Below, piece after piece: positions 1 through 5,350 of a DNA stretch of 7,106 nt. Position 1 is the first letter of the stretch. Every line of letters begins with the position of its first letter. Source of the DNA: Paracoccaceae bacterium (lineage in GTDB: Bacteria > Pseudomonadota > Alphaproteobacteria > Rhodobacterales > Rhodobacteraceae); assembly GCA_003500165.1 (NCBI GenBank), contig DNSZ01000210.1:1-7106 (forward strand), given 5' to 3'. The notes below the pieces were generated by a model, which worked only from the letters and a program-made list of their open reading frames with translations, ran no database searches and had not been told where the DNA came from. The translations under genes and the position numbers were made by a program.

Positions 1-870
1 AAGCGCCCGCAGCCCGCCGCCGTGCTGGAGCTGCTGAAGCCCGTCACATGGTTCCCGCCGATGTGGGCCTATCTGTGCGGCGCGGTCTCGGCCGGGGTGG
101 CGCCGGCTGGCCATTGGGGGCTGATCGTGCTGGGCATCTTCATCGCCGGGCCGCTGGTCTGCGGGATGAGCCAGGCCGCCAACGATTGGTGCGACCGCCA
201 TGTCGACGCGATCAACGAACCGAATCGGCCGATCCCGTCGGGCCGCATCCCGGGCCGCTGGGGGTTGTGGATCGCGCTTTTCATGTCGGCCGCCGCGCTT
301 GTCCTCGGCATGGCGCTGGGGCCCTGGGGCTGGGGCGCGGTGGCCGTCGCGGTCGCCGCCGCCTGGGCCTATTCGGCCGAACCGGTGCGGCTGAAGCGTT
401 CGGGGCTGTGGGGACCCGGGCTGGTCGGCCTGTCCTACGAAACCCTGCCCTGGTTCACCGGCGCCGCGGTGCTGGCCGCCGGCGCGCCCGCCTGGCCGGT
501 GGTGATCGTCGCCCTGCTTTACGGCGTCGGCGCGCATGGCATCATGACGCTCAACGATTTCAAGGCGCTGGAGGGCGACCGGCAGATGGGCGTCAACTCG
601 CTGCCGGTCACGCTGGGCCCCGAACGCGCCGCCCGCATGGCCTGCTGGGTGATGGCGATCCCGCAGGTCGCGGTGATCGCGCTCCTGGCGGGCTGGGACC
701 GGCCCTGGCATGCGCTGGCGGTGGCCGCGCTGCTGGTCGCGCAATTCTGGGCGATGCGGCGGATGCTGCGCGACCCCAAGGGGCTGGCGCCGTGGTATAA
801 CGGCACCGGGGTTCTGTTCTATATCACCGGGATGATGGTCGCCGCCTTCGCCCTGCGAGGGCTGGGATGA
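1..870 (+). CDS. bchG: Bacteriochlorophyll synthase BchG (5' end outside window)
   Basis: This integral membrane prenyltransferase of the UbiA family joins a geranylgeranyl or phytyl tail from its diphosphate to bacteriochlorophyllide a, the last step of bacteriochlorophyll assembly. The frame is open from base 1 and gives 289 residues. Both family diphosphate/Mg sites are visible, numbering from the first codon in the window: NDWCDRHVD at 61-69 (N61, D65, D69) and the second Asp site at 185-193 (DFKALEGD). The N-terminal LELLKPVTWFPPMWAYLCGA segment is typical of BchG. The remainder is mostly hydrophobic helices, as expected. A GTG at 22 could be read as a start, but coding continues upstream and LxxxKPxTWFPP normally follows a longer N-terminus, so I treat this GTG as an internal Val. 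The gene ends in an ATGA overlap with the next gene, indicating translational coupling. Confidence 0.96.
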   Translation, partial: KRPQPAAVLELLKPVTWFPPMWAYLCGAVSAGVAPAGHWGLIVLGIFIAGPLVCGMSQAANDWCDRHVDAINEPNRPIPSGRIPGRWGLWIALFMSAAALVLGMALGPWGWGAVAVAVAAAWAYSAEPVRLKRSGLWGPGLVGLSYETLPWFTGAAVLAAGAPAWPVVIVALLYGVGAHGIMTLNDFKALEGDRQMGVNSLPVTLGPERAARMACWVMAIPQVAVIALLAGWDRPWHALAVAALLVAQFWAMRRMLRDPKGLAPWYNGTGVLFYITGMMVAAFALRGLG

Positions 871-2186
871 GCGCCGTTCCGCGTACATTGAGCTGGCCGG
901 ATATCCTCCGGCTCGGGCTTGTGCAGATGGCCATCGGGTCGATCATCGTGTTGACGACGGCGACGATGAACCGGGTGATGGTGGTCGAGCTTGCCCTGCC
1001 GGCGATGCTGCCGGGCGTCCTTGTCTCGATCTATTATGCAACCCAGTTCCTGCGGCCGCGATTCGGGCATGGCGCCGATCAGGGCGGAAACCGGGCGCCG
1101 TGGATCGTCGCCGGGGTTGCGGTTCTGGGCCTGGGCGCCCTGGGGGCTGCGCTTTCGGTCGGGCTCATGGGGCGGTCGCTGGGCTGGGGGATTGCCGCGG
1201 CGGTCCCGAGCTTTCTGCTGATCGGCCTCGGCATCGGGGCCGGTGCGACAAATCTGCTGGCCTTGCTTGCCTCCCGCGTCAGCGAGGAGCGTCGGACGAA
1301 TGCCGGCTCTGCCATCTGGATCATGATGATTGCAGGCCTCGCGGCGACGGGCATCACGGCTGGCATGCTGCTCGACCCCTACAGCCCGACGCGCCTGGTC
1401 CTTGTCACGCTCGGCGTCGTCGCGCTTGCCCTGGTGTTGACGGTGATCGGTATCTGGGGCCAGGAACGCGGCCCGGCGCGGGCCGATATCGGCAAGGCCC
1501 GGAACCGCGATCTGCCGTTCCGCACAGTGGCCCGAGAGCTTTGGGGGGATGCCCGTGTCCGCGCCTTCACGATCTTCGTTTTCGCTTCGATGGTCGCCTA
1601 CAACCTGCAGGACCTGATCCTTGAACCCTTTGCCGGGCATGTCTTCGGATACACGGTCGGCGAAAGCACCCAATTGGGCGGGACCCATCACGCCGGCGCG
1701 CTGGCTGGCATGATCGTCGTGCTGGTCAGTGGCACCGCGCTTGCGCGGGTCTTCAGGGTGCCCGTGCAGGGCTGGATCGTCGGCGGCTGCCTGTTGTCGG
1801 GCACAGCGCTGATCGCGATGGCCTTCGGCGGCATGCGGGCACCCGGCTGGCCGCTTGGCCCGAACGTGTTCCTGCTGGGGCTTGCCAATGGCGTCTTCGC
1901 CGTGGCCGCGATCGGTGCCATGATGCAGCTTGCCTGTGAGGGCGACGAGGCGCGTGAGGGCCTGCGCATGGGCCTGTTTGGCGCCGCGCAGGCGATCGCC
2001 TTCGGCGTCGGTTCCTTCCTTGGCACCGCGGCGGCAGACCTGATGCGCGCGCTTGTCGCGTCGGATGCGTTCGCCTATGGCACCGTCTTCGCAGCCGAAG
2101 GCGTCATCTTCCTCATCGCCGCGGCGCTTGCCCTGCGCATCAGCACGCGGTCTGCCTCAGAACCCGTTCCTATTCCAGGAGAATGA
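867..2186 (+). CDS. BCD-family (PucC/ORF428-like) MFS membrane protein of the photosynthesis cluster
   Basis: A 439-residue polytopic membrane protein of the bacteriochlorophyll delivery (BCD) branch of the major facilitator superfamily, related to PucC and LhaA. Its place between bchG and bchP matches the gene called ORF428 or bch2 in Rhodobacter. The sequence shows about 12 hydrophobic segments. It has the family-type MNRVMVVELALPAMLPG stretch at 34-50, RPRFGHGAD at 63-71 after the second helix, and LQDLILEPFAGHVFG at 247-261 opening the second half. Relatives are thought to bring bacteriochlorophyll to antenna or reaction-centre complexes; the exact substrate of this type is not established. 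The ATG lies in an ATGA overlap with bchG, with GAGGG at 857-861 as ribosome binding site. Leucine codon use is odd: I count 16 CTT codons here against 3 in bchG and 1 in bchP, suggesting a different history for this gene. Confidence 0.92.
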   Translation: MSAVPRTLSWPDILRLGLVQMAIGSIIVLTTATMNRVMVVELALPAMLPGVLVSIYYATQFLRPRFGHGADQGGNRAPWIVAGVAVLGLGALGAALSVGLMGRSLGWGIAAAVPSFLLIGLGIGAGATNLLALLASRVSEERRTNAGSAIWIMMIAGLAATGITAGMLLDPYSPTRLVLVTLGVVALALVLTVIGIWGQERGPARADIGKARNRDLPFRTVARELWGDARVRAFTIFVFASMVAYNLQDLILEPFAGHVFGYTVGESTQLGGTHHAGALAGMIVVLVSGTALARVFRVPVQGWIVGGCLLSGTALIAMAFGGMRAPGWPLGPNVFLLGLANGVFAVAAIGAMMQLACEGDEAREGLRMGLFGAAQAIAFGVGSFLGTAAADLMRALVASDAFAYGTVFAAEGVIFLIAAALALRISTRSASEPVPIPGE

Positions 2187-2189
2187 ACC

Positions 2190-3368
2190 ATGTTTGATGT
2201 CATCGTCGTCGGAGGCGGCCCGGCGGGGGCTACCGCGGCCGAGGATCTGGCGCGGGAGGGTCGCCGTGTCGCGCTTCTCGACCGGGCCGGCCGGATCAAG
2301 CCCTGCGGCGGGGCGATCCCGCCCCGGGCGATCCGCGATTTCCACATCCCCGAGGACATGCTGGTGGCCAAGATCACCACCGCGCGGATGATCTCGCCCA
2401 CCGGGCGGCGTGTCGACATCCCGATCGAGAACGGCTTTGTCGGCATGGTCGACCGCGAGCATTTCGACGAGTTCCTGCGCGCCCGTGCGGCCGAGGCCGG
2501 CGCCGAACGGCTGACCGGCACCTTCAAGGCGATCGATCGCGCGGGCGGAAAGACGGCCGTTGTCTATCGCGACAAGGACAGCGGCGAGGAACGGCGCGTC
2601 GAAACGAAGCTGGTGATCGGCGCCGATGGCGCCCGGTCCAATGTGGCCCGCCAGGAAGTGCCGGGCGGCGACCGCATTCCCTATGTCATCGCCTATCACG
2701 AGATCATCGCCGCGCCGGGCCGGGTCGGCGATTATGACCCCGACCGCTGCGATGTGGTCTATGACGGCCGCATCTCGCCCGATTTCTATGGCTGGGTGTT
2801 CCCGCATGGCAAATCGGCAAGCGTCGGGATGGGCAGCCTGGTCAAGGAGGTCGATGTCAAGAAAGCCACCGCCGATCTGCGCCAGCGCAGCGGTCTGGCC
2901 GAGTGCGAGACGATCCGCAAGGAAGGCGCGCCGATCCCGCTGAAACCGCTCGACCGCTGGGACAATGGCCGCGATGTGGTGCTGGCGGGCGATGCCGCGG
3001 GGGTGGTCGCGCCGTCCTCGGGCGAGGGCATCTATTACGCCATGATGGGCGGCCGGGTGGCGGCGATGGCGGCGGCGGCCTGCCTGGCCTCGGGCCGGGC
3101 GAAGGACCTGCAACTGGCGCGCAAGGCGTTCATGAAAGAGCACAAGAACGTCTTCAAGATCCTGCAATCGATGCAGAACGCCTATTACAAGTCGGACGAA
3201 CGCCGCGAACGCTTCGTCTCGCTCTGTCACGATGTCGACGTCCAGCGCCTGACCTTCGAGGCCTATATGAACAAGGAACTGGTGAAAGCCCGGCCGCTGG
3301 CGCATGTCAAGATCGGGATCAAGAACATCGCCCATCTGACCGGGCTGGTCCGGCCGGAGGCGGTATGA
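2190..3368 (+). CDS. bchP: Geranylgeranyl diphosphate/geranylgeranyl-bacteriochlorophyll reductase BchP
   Basis: A 392-residue flavoprotein that reduces three double bonds of the geranylgeranyl group to phytyl, either on the free diphosphate or on bacteriochlorophyll, using NAD(P)H. It starts with a Rossmann FAD-binding fold (FDVIVVGGGPAGATAAEDL, GxGxxG at 8-13). Next comes KPCGGAIPPRAI at 37-48, typical of the ChlP/BchP family. The second FAD contacts are GADGARSNVAR at 144-154 and LAGDAAGVVAPSSGEGI at 265-281, where the Asp of GD binds the FAD ribityl chain in this family. Length and motif order fit a complete BchP. AGGAG at 2177-2181 lies 8 bases before the ATG, and only 3 bases separate the gene from the upstream stop. 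The stop overlaps the idi start (ATGA), so the enzyme and its isoprenoid supply gene are co-translated. Confidence 0.97.
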   Translation: MFDVIVVGGGPAGATAAEDLAREGRRVALLDRAGRIKPCGGAIPPRAIRDFHIPEDMLVAKITTARMISPTGRRVDIPIENGFVGMVDREHFDEFLRARAAEAGAERLTGTFKAIDRAGGKTAVVYRDKDSGEERRVETKLVIGADGARSNVARQEVPGGDRIPYVIAYHEIIAAPGRVGDYDPDRCDVVYDGRISPDFYGWVFPHGKSASVGMGSLVKEVDVKKATADLRQRSGLAECETIRKEGAPIPLKPLDRWDNGRDVVLAGDAAGVVAPSSGEGIYYAMMGGRVAAMAAAACLASGRAKDLQLARKAFMKEHKNVFKILQSMQNAYYKSDERRERFVSLCHDVDVQRLTFEAYMNKELVKARPLAHVKIGIKNIAHLTGLVRPEAV

Positions 3369-3901
3369 GCGATGCCGATCTGATACCGGCCTGGGAAGAC
3401 GGGCAACTGCGCCCGCTCGACAAGCTCGACGTGCATCGCCGTGGCCTCAGGCATCTGGCGATCTCGGTCTTTGTCACCGATGGCGATGCGGTGTTGTTGC
3501 AGCGCCGGGCGCTGGGGAAATACCACACGCCGGGGCTGTGGGCGAACACCTGCTGCACCCATCCCCATTGGGGCGAACCGGCCGAAGACTGCGCCCGGCG
3601 CCGGCTGGGCGAGGAGTTGGGGATTGTCGGCGTGCTGCCCGAATGGCGGTCGCGGGTCGAATACCGCGCCGATGTCGGCGGCGGGCTGATCGAGCATGAG
3701 TTGGTCGACATCTTCCTCGTCCGCGCTGCGCGCGACCTCGGTCTGGCGCCGAACCCCGCCGAGGTGATGGACACCGAATGGATGGGCCTGGCGGAGCTCG
3801 CCCGCGACACCGAAGCCCGGCCCGAGCGCTATACCCCGTGGCTGCGCATCTACATGCGCGACCACGCAACCGGGATTTTCGCCGCGCCGGTCGGCGCCTG
3901 A
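3365..3901 (+). CDS. idi: Isopentenyl-diphosphate delta-isomerase, type I (Nudix fold)
   Basis: A 178-residue cytosolic enzyme that interconverts isopentenyl and dimethylallyl diphosphate, feeding carotenoid and bacteriochlorophyll tails. Compared with E. coli Idi from memory, the metal ligands correspond to H24, H30, H66, E110 and E112. The catalytic Cys is C64 in NTCCTHPHWGE (61-71), and the catalytic Glu is E112. The degenerate Nudix helix is ARRRLGEELG at 77-86. The length matches the idi of Rhodobacter photosynthesis clusters (ORF176). GGAGG at 3356-3360 sits 4 bases before the ATG, which overlaps the bchP stop as ATGA. This is the last gene of the operon. A decayed second copy of its final third is found at about 4738-4899, and the bases across its stop codon form a perfect hairpin. 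Confidence 0.96.
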   Translation: MSDADLIPAWEDGQLRPLDKLDVHRRGLRHLAISVFVTDGDAVLLQRRALGKYHTPGLWANTCCTHPHWGEPAEDCARRRLGEELGIVGVLPEWRSRVEYRADVGGGLIEHELVDIFLVRAARDLGLAPNPAEVMDTEWMGLAELARDTEARPERYTPWLRIYMRDHATGIFAAPVGA

Positions 3902-3916
3902 GACCGCCCAGGCGCC
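3893..3916 (+). terminator. Hairpin across the idi stop codon, possible operon end
   Basis: GGCGCCTG (3893-3900) is perfectly complementary to CAGGCGCC (3909-3916), giving an 8-bp GC-rich stem with an 8-base loop that contains the end of the idi stop codon. An alternative stem, GCGCC/GGCGC, can form at 3912-3925. No T-run follows, so this is not a classical intrinsic terminator. In high-GC alphaproteobacteria such hairpins may still end or protect a transcript. The position at the end of a four-gene operon supports such a role, which is inferred. Confidence 0.45.
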
Positions 3917-4011
3917 GCCGGGCGCAACGCACGCAAGGTTAACGGGACGTCCATCCGCGGCTGTCAGGGTCTGCGACCAGCAACGCCCAGTCAGCCCCGA
4001 GGAACCCCGAA

Positions 4012-4272
4012 ATGCGCGACGACTTTTCCGATCACACGGTCAGCCTCGAGTCGCCGATCGTCGATGCCCTGCCCGTCGCCCCCGACGATGCGGTCGATCT
4101 GCCGCGCCGGCCGCGCGCGCTGTGGATCGGCGAGCAGGGCGATGTCGCGGTACGGATTGGCGGGACCGCAACCGCCATCGTCTTTCGCAATGCCGGCGGT
4201 CTGCTGCCGATCCGCCCCGATCGGGTGCTGGCCGGGGCGACCACCGCGTCGGGCATTCTGGCTCTCTACTGA
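4012..4272 (+). CDS. Small spike base protein, phage/gene-transfer-agent type (RCAP_rcc01079/GhsA-like)
   Basis: An 86-residue protein with no signal peptide or membrane segment. Its layout matches, from memory, the small spike base proteins found in Rhodobacterales prophages and in the R. capsulatus gene transfer agent (rcc01079, GhsA). Those have a short acidic N-terminus, then APDDAVDLPRRPRALWIGEQ (residues 24-43, usually of the form xPxDxxDLPxxxRALYVG), then GDVAVRI, a GGLLPIRPDRVLA segment (63-75) and TTASGILALY at the C-terminus. In the transfer agent this protein forms the base of capsid head spikes. GAGGAA at 3999-4004 lies 7 bases before the ATG. The gene stands alone here, with no capsid or tail genes nearby, as is also true of the spike genes in R. 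capsulatus. Expression would probably be tied to a transfer agent or prophage elsewhere in the genome (inferred). The family call has not been checked by a profile search. Confidence 0.72.
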   Translation: MRDDFSDHTVSLESPIVDALPVAPDDAVDLPRRPRALWIGEQGDVAVRIGGTATAIVFRNAGGLLPIRPDRVLAGATTASGILALY

Positions 4273-4283
4273 GGCGACAGGAC

Positions 4284-4697
4284 ATGATCGGCATATCCAT
4301 CGGCTCTGGCCAAGCGGTCCGAATGCAGCGCCCGGCCCGGCCCGCGCCTGACTCCGTCCCCACCGTGACCACAACACCGCCACCCGGTGCGACGCTCTGC
4401 CCGGTCGTCACCGGCACGCCACCGGTCGCCCTTGCCGTCGAGTTCGACGGCTTTAGCCCGTCGACCGGTTTGACCTGGGAAAGCGGCGGCGCCGGGCGGG
4501 GCGCGTCGCTGTCGGTCGAGGGGACCGACATCGTCCTGCGCGCCGGCCATGACTGCGCAAGATGGCCGGCCAGCGATTGCGCCCGGATCGTCGCCCAATG
4601 CCCCGTCGGCGACGGCATGCTGGTCTGGGAATTCGCCGACGGGACGATCCGGGTGTGGTGGAACGGGGTCGCATCGGGCGCCGCAACCGGCGGCTGA
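4284..4697 (+). CDS. Unrecognised 137-residue protein, candidate partner (spike/fibre) of the spike base protein
   Basis: I do not recognise this protein. Its ATG is 11 bases after the stop of the spike base gene, so the two are probably co-transcribed. The short N-terminus MIGISIGSGQAVRM recalls the glycine-rich, hydrophobic beginnings of several small Rhodobacterales phage proteins encoded after a spike base. A Pro/Thr-rich linker follows (residues about 18-48), then a probably beta-rich domain from about 49 to the end, with TGLTWESGGAGRGASLSVEG at 61-80 and GMLVWEFADGTIRVWWNGVA at 111-130. The late pattern resembles strands of lectin-like or fibre domains, but this is only an impression. 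Four cysteines (39, 91, 99, 106) are present, unusual for an alphaproteobacterial cytosolic or phage protein. There is no signal peptide. In-frame coding reaches upstream to 4122, but that stretch overlaps the spike base gene in another frame, so I chose the ATG after its stop. A fibre role is inferred from position. Confidence 0.68.
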   Translation: MIGISIGSGQAVRMQRPARPAPDSVPTVTTTPPPGATLCPVVTGTPPVALAVEFDGFSPSTGLTWESGGAGRGASLSVEGTDIVLRAGHDCARWPASDCARIVAQCPVGDGMLVWEFADGTIRVWWNGVASGAATGG

Positions 4698-4704
4698 GGC
4701 GGCG

Positions 4705-4727
4705 AACGGTTATTCTCAATGACCGTT
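4705..4727. terminator. Hairpin just after the 137-residue gene, possible (bidirectional) terminator
   Basis: AACGGTTATT (4705-4714) pairs with AATGACCGTT (4718-4727) over 10 positions, one of them a G-U wobble when read as plus-strand RNA, around a CTC loop. It starts 8 bases after the plus-strand stop codon and lies between two convergent genes, where a terminator is expected. It also stands out as locally AT-richer than its surroundings. No T-run follows on either strand, so intrinsic termination is not assured. Confidence 0.45.
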
Positions 4728-4734
4728 GGTATGG

Positions 4735-4751
4735 GGCGGTCGACGACCGCC
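4735..4751. repeat. Perfect 17-base palindrome (second hairpin)
   Basis: GGCGGTCG and CGACCGCC flank a single central A, so the DNA is a perfect odd palindrome and RNA would fold as a 7-bp stem with a GAC loop. It follows the previous hairpin by 7 bases, and the pair could act together at the end of the upstream transcript. Its right half overlaps the start of the idi-like remnant: GGTCGAC is also present in intact idi at 3703-3709. The palindrome may therefore be partly by chance. Confidence 0.4.
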
Positions 4752-4899
4752 TCGTCCGGGCAGCGCGCGACCTCGGTCCGGTGCCGAGCCGGGCCCTGGG
4801 TGATCGGTACAGGTTGGTCGGCCGAACTGGCCTCGGCCGAGCGCGATGCGGATGGCGGCGCGTCGCGGTGCGTAACCACGCAGCGGGATTCTTGCCGCG
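4738..4899 (+). pseudogene. Decayed 3' fragment of a second idi copy
   Basis: This stretch aligns with the last third of the intact idi (3703-3886). At 4738-4795 versus 3703-3760, I count 47 of 58 identical bases without a gap. At 4869-4899 versus 3855-3886, I count 26 of 32 with one gap. In translation the matches are VDxxLVRAARDLG (Idi 113-125), then VIGTGW and AELA against VMDTEW and AELA, then WRRVAVRNHAAG against WLRIYMRDHATG, then GILAA against GIFAA. The pieces fall in three different frames. The offset to idi moves from 1035 to 1036, then 1014, then 1013, which means a 1-base insertion, a net 22-base loss and a 1-base loss. No start or stop is conserved and the catalytic part is absent, so it cannot be an enzyme. 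It ends 12 bases before the convergent lipoprotein gene. Likely origin: the displaced end of an ancestral idi, or a remnant of a related copy. Confidence 0.78.
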
Positions 4900-4911
4900 A
4901 AGCCCGGACCC

Positions 4912-5277
4912 TCAGCCCGGTCGGCAGCGGGCGACGATGCGGGCGCGGAAATCCTCCGGGCCCGTGGCCGCGACATAGGAACCGCCGGTCGATCCGCTGC
5001 CCGGCCCCACCGTGGCCACATCGTCGACGATGAAGGCTGCTTCGGCGTCCACGCCGCGGAAATCCGCGTCTGCCGTCAGGACGAATGCCTCGGCGCCCTG
5101 TTCGGCGCACAGGCTGTCGGCGCGGGCGACCGCCAGTTGCAACGCGGCATCTTCGGAATAGCCCGTCGCCTCGACCGCAAACCGGCCGTTCGGCATCGGC
5201 GTGACGGTGGCCGACCCGGTCGCACAACCGATCAGAAGCGTGGCGCCGAGCAAGGCGGCGAGCGGCTTGTGTCCCAT
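4912..5277 (-). CDS. Small putative lipoprotein of unknown function
   Basis: A 121-residue protein with an N-terminal lipoprotein signal: Lys4, a hydrophobic stretch LAALLGATLLIG, and a lipobox LLIGC with the lipidated Cys at 18. The mature part is expected to be membrane-anchored and face the periplasm. It has a short strand-like start (GRFAVEATG, 31-39), then a helix of the form YSEDAALQLAVARADSLCAE (40-59), a pattern seen in several small uncharacterised bacterial lipoproteins. Cys57 and Cys118 could form a disulfide. I chose the ATG at 5277 because it places the lipobox correctly; the frame stays open up to 5391, but that would bury the signal. GGGGA lies about 8 bases upstream on the minus strand. 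It diverges from ilvD and converges on the spike-type genes, with no evident functional link to either. Confidence 0.85.
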   Translation of the reverse strand: MGHKPLAALLGATLLIGCATGSATVTPMPNGRFAVEATGYSEDAALQLAVARADSLCAEQGAEAFVLTADADFRGVDAEAAFIVDDVATVGPGSGSTGGSYVAATGPEDFRARIVARCRPG

Positions 5278-5311
5278 CGGCGCGTCCCCAATCCTGTCAC
5301 CGGTCCCGATA

Positions 5312-5350
5312 GCGGCAATCGCCGGTCCGGGGCAAGGGCGGCAATCCGCC
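5312..5350. repeat. Two near-identical short repeats with hairpin potential
   Basis: GCGGCAATCGCC (5312-5323) and GCGGCAATCCGCC (5338-5350) differ by one base and are 26 bases apart in the divergent lipoprotein/ilvD intergenic region. The second can fold as GGCGG-CAAT-CCGCC (5337-5350). They could be paired sites for a regulator or a chance duplication; nothing in the window identifies a binding protein. Confidence 0.35.

Noticed and set aside
22..24. GTG as the start of bchG
   Set aside because: The frame is open to base 1 and BchG proteins have a longer N-terminus before the KPxTWFPP segment, so the true start is upstream of the window.
819..1691. 290-residue open frame on the minus strand opposite the BCD transporter gene
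   Set aside because: Hydrophilic, Arg/Gln/Asp-rich product opposite a convincing membrane protein gene; treated as a shadow.
2157..3335. 392-residue open frame on the minus strand opposite bchP
   Set aside because: Shadow of bchP; the Asp/Arg/His-rich product shows no family features.
3937..3943. GGTTAAC as a CtrA-type half-site upstream of the spike base gene
   Set aside because: Attractive because GTA genes depend on CtrA, but the second TTAA half at the right spacing is missing.
3962..3979. PpsR/CrtJ-type site (TGT-N12-ACA) after idi
   Set aside because: The only TGT in this gap is followed at the right distance by CCA, not ACA, and one half-site is not evidence.
4122..4283. N-terminal extension of the 137-residue protein
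   Set aside because: It overlaps most of the spike base gene in another frame and reads as Arg-rich sequence; the ATG after the upstream stop is more natural.
4818..4840. TCGGCCGA repeated as an 8-base stem with a 7-base loop
   Set aside because: Real pairing, but TCGGCCGA is itself palindromic and GC-rich and lies inside the idi remnant; likely by chance, not called as a terminator.
4719..5033. 104-residue plus-strand open frame after the hairpin
   Set aside because: Composed of the idi remnant in the wrong frame for most of its length plus the antisense of the lipoprotein gene; not a gene.
4040..5227. 395-residue open frame on the minus strand across the spike-type genes and intergenic region
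   Set aside because: Its product is low-complexity Arg/Pro/Ala-rich, it lies antisense to two plausible genes and overlaps the lipoprotein gene in another frame; typical of GC-rich shadow frames.
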